From NCBI GenBank assembly GCA_029204225.1, contig CM055102.1:30851632-30915631 (forward strand): a DNA stretch of 64,000 nt. Reading direction: 5' to 3'. The stretch is from Diphasiastrum complanatum. Its lineage: Eukaryota > Streptophyta > Lycopodiopsida > Lycopodiales > Lycopodiaceae. This document shows positions 1 through 10,631 of this stretch, piece by piece. The position numbers were made by a program, and so were the translations under genes. Under the pieces are notes generated by a model that saw only the letters and a program-made list of their open reading frames with translations, did not search any database and was not told the origin of the DNA. Position 1 is the first letter of the stretch; each line of letters begins with the position of its first letter.

Positions 1-1310
1 GTTTCATAATCTATTTTTCCCTTGTATTATGGGTCTCATAATTGATGACGTGCATAGACACTAGGTTATTATAACTTCATTCTATGTGCAAAAATAGAAG
101 CTTTGACCTTGCAAAAGCATTATCATTTAGTAATACATTTGTTGTAAGATTTTGGATATGCGTCAAACAACATAACATCCCCCAACGCAGACCATAGTGA
201 AATATTTTTCCATTCAAAGATAAAAAAAATTCTTGCTCACATAGTTAGGAAGACCTTAGAATTAAAATACACACTCTAGTTTCTACCTTCATAGTCATAC
301 CAATGAGAACACAAAATAAATCCACACAGAAAAAAAGTAAAACCCTTTCACAAAAACACAAATAGTTGTTATCTTACGTATTCCAATAATTTAAGTTCAA
401 CAACCTTTGGTATAAGTATATGCAATGTAATTGAGCTAGCATGACTAGTGGCACGTGTTTTGGGACATGTTTTGTAAATGTAACATGGTATCATGGTATA
501 GAAATTAACTATAGCATGCCTCAAGCTCTTGCATAATCAAGGTACAACTCCCCACCCTACCCCCACCCACGGGTGTGCTCCCTGTCAAATAAGTGAAAAA
601 TATGACACTTGTAGTAGACAATGGTTGAATGGCTCAATCTTTTAGTTGGATGACATGAGGAATTGCCCTAGTGTAACTTCATGATATAATAATAACAACA
701 CTCTTGTTCAAGTGGCCATGACACTCATTCAAGTGATTCATACAAACTTATGACCAAGAATGAAATGAAGTCTTATTAACTCAACCTAGAGTGTGGGAAG
801 GATGATAATATTGTACAAAAATAATCATGAAAATTTCAACTACAATGTAGACAAGATTTAATGATTTTCTACAATTCTACAAAAATCATAACCACTTTCC
901 TAGGTGATTGTGGTAGTATGGGATATCTAGGAGCTCAACAATCACTAGTATTGTAGCTTCTATATCTTGGAGGGAGTTGTATTGGTTGGGTCTACATCTT
1001 TTATTGGTTGGATTGGACTGTCCTATGTTAGTGGAGCTCTTTTGTGTTGTTGATATTTGTGAAAAACTGTCCACAAGTTTGTGTGTAAACTTAAGATGTA
1101 GAATGATCCTAAATATAGATCTAGGCACAATAGAAGATGCACAAAAACAAATTTCAAATTTGCAGACAATTCTACACATAGAATTTATAGTTTGATCAAG
1201 ATATACATAACATAACTTGATAGAAATCTATTCAAAACACGAAGAGATCAGAATTGATACTCTGTTAACAAGCCTTACAATAGCAACAAATAATCCTGAT
1301 TTAACTATTT
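1..1310. other. Unassigned AT-rich sequence
   Basis: I recognise no gene, RNA or mobile element here. The stretch is AT-rich with a short C-rich patch near 548-575. Short open frames on both strands around 886-1195 overlap each other, have no recognisable motif and look like chance. Given the copia scraps immediately downstream, old transposon sequence is the likeliest origin, but nothing shows this directly. Confidence 0.5.
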
Positions 1311-1410
1311 TGTAAATAAATCAGCTGCCATGTACTGGGTTCTGCAAAATTTTAGACTTACCTCCTTGTTGAGTATTTTGCTCCTGATGTAGACTTTTTA
1401 GTATGATTTT
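1311..1410 (-). pseudogene. Copia RNase H 3'-end relic
   Basis: About 100 bases resemble the extreme 3' end of copia pol in reverse orientation. The words around 'cttacctccttgttgag' and 'ctcctgatgtag' match the equivalent stretch of the copia elements at 13741-13830 and 55090-55190. The match fades on both sides and no frame is open. It is a short, old fragment with no function left. Confidence 0.45.
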
Positions 1411-1555
1411 AATTTTTGACAAAATATGATATTTTTTTAGCATGATAATATAAAATTTGCAAAGCATTTTAGATATTGGCATTTTTTATTAAAAATTAAA
1501 AAATTGATCTCCATGTCTCTTTTTAATGTGTTTGGCTACCATGTTTTTTTTTAAA

Positions 1556-1800
1556 TTGATGCAACAACTATCCTTTATTGTGACAATCAAAGCTGTATTC
1601 AAATTTGTCAACGAAGCCATTGTTTCATGCACAAACAAAGCATATTGAGACACACTACCACTTTGTGTGAGAAAAGTTAAATTTCAAGAAAGTAGAGTTA
1701 ACTTATTGCTCTATTTATGAGCAAGTGATAGAGATATTGCCAAGCCTTTGAGAAAGGCTCGTTACATTAAAAACTTTCCAATCATTGATGAATGTAAGGG
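1556..1800 (+). pseudogene. Copia RNase H C-terminal relic
   Basis: The plus strand, read with frame changes, gives the end of a copia RNase H domain. A CDNQS motif lies near 1580; FHAQTKHIETHYHFV follows near 1625-1670, then a degenerate version of the ADIFTKPL tail. Frameshifts and at least two stops break it. In an intact element this part sits just before the polypurine tract and 3' LTR, neither of which I can see here. It lies beside a copia scrap in the opposite orientation, so two old insertions are probably involved. Confidence 0.65.
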
Positions 1801-1810
1801 AGAACAAGCT

Positions 1811-2691
1811 CATCATCCACACATAATGTTAAAAAAGTGATGATAAACTTGGTACTTTGTGTACAAATACTGTATTGTTAACTTGACTTTCTAAGTGACA
1901 TGGTTTGGGACTTCATAGAATATGTTTCAATCCCTTAACTGTCTCAACTCTCTCTCACTGTATCTACCACATTTATTCGACACTATAGGTCCCGACTTTG
2001 ATTCCTAAAATCGTGATTCCTCAAACATAATATAGCAACATTAATCTCATTTGAAAGGTCAATAATAAAGAGATTTTAATAAGCAAAAGATTGATGCCCG
2101 TTTACTTCTGACAAAGCTAGATCTATCTATATGAACAGATTGAATATTTCAGTACCTACGTGCAAGTTTATAAGCTCAGTGGTACAGCTCCATTTGTCTC
2201 ATTTGAACGTGCTGATTCCACGGCGTGAGATTAAAACGTCCTTGGTACGGTAGTATTTGCTGTTTTGATTCAAAGCTGACTAAATAAGAAAACTGAAGCA
2301 TCCACAAACATCCAGAACACAAGAATGCCTGCCACAAGAAAAATTTACAAAAAGATGAACAATATCAAAAGAAGTCTTGTATACAGCTCCCAGTCTTTCA
2401 TGGCCAACCTACTAGTCTGCAAAAACTAAGAACTTACATCTAACCTACCTCTTAAAACTCCAAAATTTGGAACAGTGTCCAAAACTTCTAACCTGTATCG
2501 ATGGCGAACTTTTTCAAAGCTACACTCCAGGAAGTAAACTGATGAAAAAAATCTACTGGAAGAAATCAATTGTGTCACTCCAAATAACATGCAAAGGCAT
2601 CAAGTTTTCTCTAGCATGCAGCTCATTGTATGTGTAATAATCTCAAAGCTCGACTAAAAAGAGTCGAAAACGTTTCAAGATGCCTTCCCAC
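1811..2691. other. 3' flank of the FLA gene, no gene seen
   Basis: This stretch lies downstream of the minus-strand FLA gene and should contain its 3' untranslated region and poly(A) site. I cannot place the polyadenylation site with confidence. No other coding region or repeat is visible. Confidence 0.5.
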
Positions 2692-4029
2692 TTATAGCAT
2701 CCTCCAAGCTGATGTCAAGATCACCCAGATATAAAAAGATAGATGGAAATGTAGCAATGAAGCTGCATTGGCATGCATAGATGGGCTTGGTGCGATCTCA
2801 GGGCTGGATTCCGAATCTGACCCATACGGGGTTAGAGGTGCCAGAGGCGATTCATTTGGAGTGGCTGTGAGAGGAGCCGGAAGAGTGGCAGATGGGCTTG
2901 GAACAGATGCAGGAACGAGTTCTGGTGCAGGAGAAGCAGCCAATGGAGCTGGAACTGAGAAGGGAGATGGGGACGATGAAGCTGGGGTTGGAGCCAAGGC
3001 GGGGGCAAGCTGGGAAGGGCTAGATGCAGGAAAGATTTCGGGAGGAAGAAGAACTCTGTCAATCTCAAAGATAGATACAGGGGGTTGATCGTATAAAGTA
3101 TTCGATATGTTGGCTTTGTCAACAGTTGTATCAATCACAGCGATCCCATTGACAGAGGAGATGCTCACAGTATACTTTCCATTGTTTCCAGAAGCCAGAG
3201 TGGTAATAGCAGGATTTGGCACTGTTTGCAAAGATCCAAGCGTATAGTAAGAGGAAAGGACGTGATACTGCAGAAGGGAGGCTTTCTGGCTGTCATTGAG
3301 CATGGCAAGGTCCCCATTCGGCAGAGTATTGAAGGCATCATCAGTAGGGGCGAGGATCGTAATCCCAGAGCCCGTTTCGTTGCTCACTAACGCTGCCCCA
3401 ATGCCTGTGTTCTTCAAGAGTGTGACAAGAATGTTGAATTTGCTAGCTTTATTAAGTATGCTGATCATATCCACTTGATCAGGACCTCCGTTGCCCACTG
3501 CCAGGGGAATCAATACATGATCGATCTGAACAATACTGATATTGTAAGGAAATTTGGCTACGCTTTTCACAAGAGTGGCATTCGGAGGAGCACCAGGTAC
3601 GGGCAGCCCAAATGCAATCTGCCCGTCTTTGTTGATCATATTCAGAAATCCATCCATTCCTGCAGCTCGGCCTGTCGTCTGATACAATGTTGTTACCAGA
3701 AAACCTGTTGCATTTGCTATAGTGCGCATCTCAGAGATATCAAGATATTGCAAAAGGATATGATAGCGTAAAATATCTCCAATGAGACCGACAGGCGTGT
3801 TGCTGCCTAACTTTTTCACTACCGGATCGAGAACTGAGTCGTCAACTGTCAGGATTGTGAGGGATGACCGGCCATTGATGTCTAATGCCACAGATGTGAG
3901 TGACAAGAGCTTGTTAAAGGTGGAGAGTCCTGGGGTTTGCTCGAGCACAACAGTTATATTGGGTGATGTAGCTGTAACAGCAACGACGTAGAGCAGCAAA
4001 GAAAACGCCAAGAAATGATGATTCGACAT
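2692..4029 (-). CDS. FLA: Fasciclin-like arabinogalactan protein, two FAS1 domains
   Basis: A single uninterrupted frame of 445 codons. Residues 1-21 form a signal peptide with a hydrophobic core. Two FAS1 adhesion domains follow, about 24-180 and 183-333. Each has the family's H1-type segment (LTILTVDDSVLDPV; ITILAPTDDAFNTL), a central tyrosine-histidine motif (RYHILLQYLD; LLQYHVLSSYYT) and an H2-type end (VQIDHVLIPL; FEIDRVLLPP). Residues about 335-415 are rich in Ala-Pro, Ser-Pro and Thr-Pro, the substrate for arabinogalactan attachment. The last about 20 residues are hydrophobic, as expected for a GPI-anchor signal. Several N-glycosylation sequons are present (NIT at 24, for example). This order matches two-FAS1 plant FLAs of the FLA8/FLA10 type. 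The product should be a GPI-anchored plasma-membrane and wall glycoprotein. The start is the only Met that leaves the signal peptide complete. It is the one clear host gene in the window. Confidence 0.93.
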   Translation of the reverse strand: MSNHHFLAFSLLLYVVAVTATSPNITVVLEQTPGLSTFNKLLSLTSVALDINGRSSLTILTVDDSVLDPVVKKLGSNTPVGLIGDILRYHILLQYLDISEMRTIANATGFLVTTLYQTTGRAAGMDGFLNMINKDGQIAFGLPVPGAPPNATLVKSVAKFPYNISIVQIDHVLIPLAVGNGGPDQVDMISILNKASKFNILVTLLKNTGIGAALVSNETGSGITILAPTDDAFNTLPNGDLAMLNDSQKASLLQYHVLSSYYTLGSLQTVPNPAITTLASGNNGKYTVSISSVNGIAVIDTTVDKANISNTLYDQPPVSIFEIDRVLLPPEIFPASSPSQLAPALAPTPASSSPSPFSVPAPLAASPAPELVPASVPSPSATLPAPLTATPNESPLAPLTPYGSDSESSPEIAPSPSMHANAASLLHFHLSFYIWVILTSAWRML

Positions 4030-5460
4030 GACCGCTGGTCAGTAATGCTGCCTCCCACAAAAGGTCTATGCTGCTGCTACAATTCGAGAAAATACGATCG
4101 TTTCGAGTGAGAAGCGGGAAAAATAAATCTTACCAACAAAGAATCAAGAAATGGAAAACAAAGAAAAAATGCTTTCAGAAAAGAATATTTGGATTAATGC
4201 AATTAAGGCATTTTAATGTTTCAACAAAAAGAACGAAAAAGAAAGCGATGTATTAAAGAAACAGACTCCGCAGAAAGATCTTTAATGAATAAGAAGAATT
4301 AAGCTCAACACTTGCTATAGCAACAAAGAAACACGAAAAAGAAGCTGTAGCATTGGGATACTACGATTTACATAAGGAAGAACGCTAGTAAAACAAGCGT
4401 TTCCGAGTGTGTACAAGCTGCAATCTACGCTCCCTGGAGGCAGTGTGTATAGAGTCTAGTTTAGCTGCCGAACACCGCATCAGCAAAAAGATAACCTTAA
4501 CAAAAACCGTAAGAGATTGTGATTCGCAAGCTCACAGAAAAAAAAGCTATCAATCACCCAAAGGCAGGATATTCAAGCCATAAATCTATCAAATAATCCG
4601 TTAACCAACACTTTCCTCATTGTTTTTAAAGCAATGAAATATGCTCAGAAAGGACTAGAACACAAACGAAGAATCAGAAAAGAAGTGTTACAGGTACAGC
4701 AGATCACAGTGGCGATCGAGCTCCTTAGCTGCTGCCAACGATCGAACTAAGCAGTCCACTCTCGCTCCACCAGCTGCATCAGCGCCCACACACACAGACA
4801 CAGAGAGCAAGAATCAGTAGCAGCAGCAACTGCAAGAAATAAAGAAAAGAAAAGGTGGAGCCAAAAACAATGCTGCTAATGATGAATGGAATGTTGACGT
4901 GGAGGGTGAATTGATAACAGAATGACGCGTGGCGTGCTTGAATGGCTGATCTGCTGGGGGTCAAGAATCCCTTGAGGTCGATGCACTGAGCTTTCCGAAA
5001 TCGGGTGACCGACAAGGACACGTCACTGCTACCCCATGTTTATGTAAAAAGAAATTTCTTGTCGGACCTAAAATTTTAGTTCAATACAAACTACTAGAAT
5101 GTATGGCCATATTTTCATAGCACTAAGCAAAGTATATTAGATGGAGTCTATACTTTTTGAATGGATACTAGATGTCCCATCACCAGATTTCCCATGGGAT
5201 TTGGCATTTTTCTCAAACACTCTTTACCAGTGTTCAAGAAACCTTTTTGGGGTTATCCTACAAAAACCTGTATTTCAGGAACTCTTCCGGTTTTTTCAAG
5301 GATGACCCTCAATACATGCCGGTTATACATTATTTTATGACCTAAGAAAACCTGCAAGTTTTCGAGCATGCCAGTTTTTGAAAAAAGTTGCCGGTTCCAT
5401 TCTTGGACTTTGCCGGCTTTTTGTCACTGTTACACCCCATACACCACTCCCACCAAGGTT
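4030..5460 (-). promoter_or_regulatory. FLA upstream region
   Basis: This region precedes the FLA start codon on the minus strand and ends at the copia insertion. It should hold the 5' UTR and promoter. A short CA/TG-rich run lies at 4788-4802. Two ACGT- or CGCG-core boxes near 4897-4930 (ttgacgtgg and gacgcgtgg) resemble plant G-box or ABRE-like sites. I cannot place a TATA box or transcription start with confidence. The part at 5200-5450 is full of short 'aaacctg' and 'ccggtt' words and may already be old repeat. No coding region is seen. Confidence 0.4.
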
Positions 5461-5465
5461 CATAG

Positions 5466-7036
5466 TGTTGGTGTATGAACGATGGTCTGCTTGGTCTAGG
5501 ATTGATTACGATTGCAGCGGACGTGACGAAAGCAGAACACGAGTGGTGATTACGATAAAACGATGTCTCTACCAACAGTAAGAAAAACAATGAACACAGT
5601 AGTAACTGTGATTTCAAGAACGTGGATTGACTAGGGAACGTAATCAAAAGCTTGTTATCCTTTTGGTGGTGGGTAGGAGTCTGAGACTGCCGTAACAATA
5701 GGATTGCGAAGCATTAGGCGTCTTGGACAGCCATGCGATCCTCTATCTCTGATAACCGTGTTTGTGTGCAAGAGAGTGAGAGAGACAAATGCATTCAATC
5801 AAGAACGTAGTAATTGAATAGTAGCAAATCTGTATAATAGAGAGAATCGGAACACAATACAGTAGCGCTGATAAGCGCGTATTCCTACTTACAGATTCTG
5901 AAACTATGGCTACAGTTCTAGCTATCTCTCTCTCTCTCTCTTTGTGTAAAAATCACTAACTCTAAGGAGCTAGCTACTTAAGACCTTTTGGTCGTTTGAT
6001 CACTCTGTGTATCTACAGATTGTTCAACTCAACAACACCTATCACTCCTACTCTTCGTTCAGGTACATATTTACAGTTGTCAGAGTCTTTTGATTTATTG
6101 TAATTACAGTTTACAAGATGATTAACAGCCATTTAAACAAGATCCGTAGATCCGTTATTGGAGCGTCGTGAAGGAGGAGAAGTACAGAGTAATGTATCCT
6201 CCTCAGTATGCACCATAGTGCAAGGATGTAGGCCGTGATGCCCGTCGTTTGTCCGCAATCATTAGGGGAGTTTTGAGCTCCAAAAAGACCCTTTAAGAAT
6301 TTGTGCAAGATGTCTTTTATATTATTAAAATATTATAGCACTAAAACTTTTGACTTGCCATAACATTTTAATCATAGCTCAAAAGTATGTCATCTAACAT
6401 ATCATTAGAAAGCCCTTGTTGAGGGCTTTTCAATGCACCAAACTCCGCTAAATTTGGACTTACCACTAAAAAGTTATGCCATTTTTAGTGTGGAATCAAA
6501 ATGTGGACTCAAAAAGTTACGTTACGTAGATTTCAAATTTGAGTGTTTTGATTGGTCCATGTGTAAGAAAAATTTAAGAAAAAATATAAAAGGAATCTTT
6601 ACAAAGGGTCTTTTTTGGATTTAGAACTTCTCTAATGCGTTTGAACAATCGCTGGTCGTTCGATCAGCTGTTGATCGTTTGCTTCCTTCGTTGATAACCG
6701 TAAGTGATAACTTACGAAGCTAAACGATGAGATGGGTCAACAGTTGTTAGTTGACATCGTAGGAACTCACAAACCGTTGTCGCTGGTCGACTTCGTTGAC
6801 AACCGTAAGTAAGTTGCTTACGTTTTTCAAACGGTTGAGAAGAGTTGACTCTGGTCATAGCTTACATCGTAGGAGATCGTAAGGTCACTTGTCGACGGGA
6901 TTTTACTTTCGTTGCCATTAAAGATTCCGCAAGTGCTCATGGATAGTAACCTATGGTTTTAACGACTCTCTGTGGTTTGCGGTTTGCGATTTCTTGCGGT
7001 TTGTGGTTGGAGTCATGCTTCTCCGTAAACGTTTGT
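5466..7036 (-). repeat. 3' LTR of the copia element, truncated and with an insertion
   Basis: This is the left LTR of the element at 5466-11512. It matches the right LTR from the tgttgg terminus up to about 7036. There it stops abruptly and joins reverse transcriptase coding sequence, so roughly 170-180 bases of the U3 end are missing. A 376-base insertion (6261-6636) absent from the right LTR accounts for its greater length. The TC run here is only about 16 bases, compared with 77 in the other LTR. Confidence 0.85.
6261..6636. mobile_element. MITE-like insertion inside the LTR
   Basis: The right LTR lacks this segment: it reads cgcaatc|ctttgaac at 10931-10945, whereas the left LTR has 376 extra bases at that point. 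The ends are imperfect inverted repeats of about 36 bases (6261-6297 against 6600-6636), both starting attag and both containing aaaaagaccctt. The interior, about 6330-6530, closely resembles the interior of the element at 60004-60511. There is no coding capacity. A clean target duplication cannot be read, so the transposase superfamily is unclear. Confidence 0.7.
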
Positions 7037-7751
7037 CGTATCTTCGAAGTACATTAATTAAGTAGGATTGTTGGCTTATGGTGATCCTTCTGCTCGCACG
7101 ATCTCTGTGAATCTCCATTCCAAGTAAGTAATGGACTGGACCTAAATCAGTCATGGACTTAGTTTCTTGCAGCAACTGATTTGAATTGCTGATGATTAGG
7201 GATCATCAACGTATAATGCTATTATAACATAGCTTGGCCTCTTTGGTTTTAGATACACATTTGAATCTGCGGTGCAGGAGGTAAAGTCATGCTGCAACAA
7301 GAAACGATTTATTCTATCATTGTTCAAAGTCTTTAACTACCAGTCTAGCTTTCTATTTGGATATAGATCCATATGGCTTAAGGTTCAGCTTAAAGATCCA
7401 CTTAGAATAATTTGGCTTTACACCCGTAGGAGGAATGACAAGACTCCAAATCTTGTTCTTCATTAGAGATTGATACTCAGCATCCATGGCAGCTTTCCAT
7501 TTGTCTGCATTGGGCATTGATAGTGCTTCCGCTACGGTGGCATGTTCGTCATGAGTGATGAAAGCGTGAGCAAAGAAGCGGTCAGGTTGCTGTCGTTGTC
7601 TCACAGATCTTCGAACTGTAGGTTCTTGATCAGATGATTCTCCTTGGTGAATGACTGGGACCGTAGTATTTTGCGGTTGAACGATCGTGGGTCTAGGCCC
7701 ATCGACGGTAAGTGGAGCCGTTGGGATGAACTCCGTTGCTTGAATAGTCAT
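7037..7751 (-). pseudogene. Copia reverse transcriptase, internally deleted
   Basis: Minus-strand reading from 7751 gives the linker and RT start, with EALSMPNADKWKAAMDAEY, IWSLV and KWIFKLN; then, past an in-frame stop, KARLVVK. About 130 residues of the RT core are missing. The catalytic YVDD follows near 7202-7213, then a frameshift and DLGPVHYLLGMEI near 7136. At about 7036 coding stops and the 3' LTR begins, with no RNase H and no polypurine tract. Two separate deletions therefore removed most of RT and all of RNase H. Confidence 0.85.
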
Positions 7752-7796
7752 AGGTTGTAGCCTATTGCTGGAAGGTGGAGCTGCTATGGCAGTCTC

Positions 7797-8843
7797 TTAT
7801 ATTGGTTGCTTCTGTTTGGAATCCTGTTTGGAATCGTAATATTTGTCTTCAAGGAAGACAACATCACAACTGACCGAGATCTGGCCCGTAACCACATCGT
7901 AAACACGATATGACTTTTGTGAAGTTGAATAGCCAATGAAGATGCTTTTACAGCTTTCTGGGTCTAGCTTCTTCCTCATATCATATGGCACTTGTGCATA
8001 GCAGAGACATCCGAAGACACGTAGGTGTTTCAAACTTGGTTTGTAACCGTAGTAGGCTTCAAACAGTGTCTTGGAATCAACCACTTTAGTGCTAGAGTAA
8101 TTTTGCAGATAACAAGTCGTAGAGATAGCTTTCACCCAAAAGGTTTGAGGCAAATGCGAATTTGTTGTCATGGATCATGCAGCTTTCAACAGTGTGCGGT
8201 TATTCTGCTCTGCTACTCCATTCTGTTGTGGAGTGTAGCTCGTAGTAAACTGGTGGTGCACGCCACATGAAGATAGGTAGTCCTTCATCTCATTTGACAA
8301 GAACTCTCCCCCTGAATCAGATCGTAGGGCCTTGATCCTCTGACCAGTTTGATTCTCATCATATTGCTTGAAGTCTTTGAAGCAACGAAATGCTTCTGAC
8401 TTGTTCTTAATGAACATTACATTGGCAAATCGGGAGTAATCATCAATGAATGTGATACAATACAGAGCTTGAACTAATGAAGGTACGCTCATAGGACCAC
8501 ACAAGTCACTGTGTATTAGTGACAAGATGGACTTCGCCCTTTTGGCTTGTCCTCTGGGAAATCTCGTTCTAGGTTGTTTCCCTAGTAGACAATTTTCATA
8601 GGTAGTCTAATTAGCTGTGGTGACATCAATTATATTCATGTCCTTGACCATTTCATTGTGATGCATATACAAGATTAAACGCATATTGAAATGACCTAAT
8701 CTTTGATGCCATAAATTTGCATCTGAACAACTCATAGAAAGTGCAACATCATGACTCAGTATGTACAAATTTTCTTCTTTGTAAGCAGAGAGAATTTCCT
8801 TTGAGTTCTCATCTAAAATAGTACATCGGTTGGCAGTGAACAA
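7797..8843 (-). pseudogene. Copia integrase
   Basis: Starting at 8843, the minus strand encodes the pre-integrase region (LWHQRLGHFNMR) and then the catalytic core. HSDLCGPM carries the first Asp, RSDSGGEF the second and PQQNGVAEQ the Glu of the D,D-35-E triad. The C-terminal part follows at 8171-7797, including FGCLCYAQVP and the GYSTSQKSYRVYD segment typical of copia integrase. Stops or frameshifts separate the three parts. In a live element this protein would insert the cDNA into the genome; this copy cannot make it. Confidence 0.88.
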
Positions 8844-8893
8844 AGCTCTATAGCCCTGATTTGTAATCTTGCTAATAGATAAAAGGTTCTTTG

Positions 8894-9193
8894 TTAATTT
8901 GGATACATAAAGTACTCCATTAAGTTGCCTAGTGATGCCATCAGAGAACTGTAGTTGAATAGACCCTTGCCTTCAACTTGGTGTGAACTCGAGTCACCAA
9001 AGAAAATGTACTTTGATTCTGTAGCTGTGAGTGTAGAGAAGAGGTCCTTGCATGGCGTCATGTGCTGAGAAGCACCTGAATCGAGATACCAATGATGGGC
9101 ATCTCTACTGGATTGATCTTGTTCCATCAGCGCCTTCTCTTCATCTTGAGATCCTTTGACTATGTCAAAGTTCCCTTCTTGGTGCTGCTGCAT
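8894..9193 (-). pseudogene. Copia aspartic protease
   Basis: The minus-strand frame contains HHWYLDSGASQHMTP, the copia protease active site (Asp-Ser-Gly). It overlaps the end of gag in another frame and is separated from integrase by stops. The catalytic residues are present but the polyprotein frame is broken. Confidence 0.85.
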
Positions 9194-10001
9194 CTTCTTC
9201 TTTGCTTCATTGTGCTTGAGGATGCGACAATCCTTGATGTCGTGGTTGGTCCTTTTGCAATATCTGCAAAATAGCTTGTTCTTGGACGATGAGTGACTAT
9301 ACTATTGTTGTTGTTGTGGTTGTGTGCTGTTGGCTGTTCTGCCTTTGTCTTCTTATCCTTGAAGTCTTTCTTCTTCTTGGATTGCTGCTTTTTTGAATAG
9401 AGTGCCATGGATTTGGTACTCGTAGATGTGGACAAGCTTTTTCTCTTGACTTCTTCCTGCAACAAGCATGCTGTCAATTTTTGGAGAGACAGTGCATGGG
9501 TATTGCTCAGAAGCAACACTAAATTATCGTAGGAGGATGGAAGACTGGCAAGAAGAGACATGGTAGAGTCTTCTTCTGATATAAGGGAACCTATTGTAGC
9601 CAGTTAGTTCATCAGTTGTTTGAACTCATTCAAATGGTCGCTGACTGAGGTGCTTTTACTCATTCTGAGTGTTAGTAGCTTCTTCCTCAAGAAGAGGCGA
9701 GTTGAGACATCTGAGGTCACGTAGATGCTAGTGAGTGTATCCCATGCTTCTTTGGAAGTAGTGCACTTGGACGCATGAGCAATTTGAGTGTCTTTAAGGT
9801 TTAGAGATACAATGGCAAGAGCCTTGCCATTCTTGGCTTCCCAAGCTGGGAGCTGTTCGGGTTCTGCCGGTCTGGCTATAGAATCGTTAATGTATCCCCA
9901 TAACTCTTTTTTAATCAGAAGCATCCTCATTTTGAACTTCCAATGTAGAAGTCGTCTCTGTTGGATTTATTGATCAAGCGGATCTCTGAGGTGCCTTCCA
10001 T
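9160..10001 (-). pseudogene. Copia gag
   Basis: The probable start codon is at 10001 on the minus strand. After about 20 codons a one-base shift leads into the capsid frame at 9930-9604 (KKELWGYINDS, ALAIVSLNLKD, AWDTLTSIY). This is the UBN2-type gag of plant copia elements. It continues at 9561-9160 with SLLASLPSSYDNLV and a Lys/Ser-rich stretch; remnants of a zinc knuckle lie near 9230-9270. At least two frameshifts and a stop show the gene is dead. Confidence 0.82.
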
Positions 10002-10080
10002 AGTGATCGAAATTATACACAAACAATTTAGAATTGTTTTTGGAAAAAGATCTTGGACTCTAGTAATCCACTGAACCAAT

Positions 10081-10092
10081 GCTCTAATACCA
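10081..10092 (-). other. Primer binding site, initiator tRNA-Met type
   Basis: On the minus strand this reads TGGTATTAGAGC, one base from the usual copia primer site TGGTATCAGAGC. It lies four bases inside the right LTR. This orients the element and marks the right LTR as the 5' one. Confidence 0.85.
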
Positions 10093-10096
10093 CTTC

Positions 10097-10548
10097 TGTT
10101 GGTGTATGAATGATGGTCTGCTTGGTCTACGATTGATTAAGATTGCAGCGGACATGACGAAAGCAGAACACGAGAGGCGATTACAATAAAACGATGTCTC
10201 TACCAACAATAAGAAAAACAATGAACACAGTAGTAACTGCAATTTCAGGAATGTGGATTGACTAGGGAACGGAATCAAAAGCTTGTTATCCTTTTGGGTT
10301 ATCAGAGTAGAACTCTAAGACTGCCATAACAGTAGGATTGTGAAGCATTAGGCATCTTGGATAGCCATGTGATCCTCTGTCTCTGATAACCGTGTTTGTG
10401 TGCAAGAGAGTGAGAGAGACAATTGCATTCAATCAAGAACGTAGTAATTGAACAGTAGCAAATCTGTATAATAGATAGAATCGGAACACAATACAGTAGC
10501 GCTGATAAGCACGTATTCCTACTTACAGATTCTGAAACAATGGCTACA

Positions 10549-10631
<83 letters not shown>

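Noticed and set aside
2768-3088. Open frame of 106 codons opposite the FLA gene
   Set aside because: Its Gly/Ala-rich sequence is just the complement of the Pro/Ala/Ser-rich arabinogalactan region of the FLA gene.
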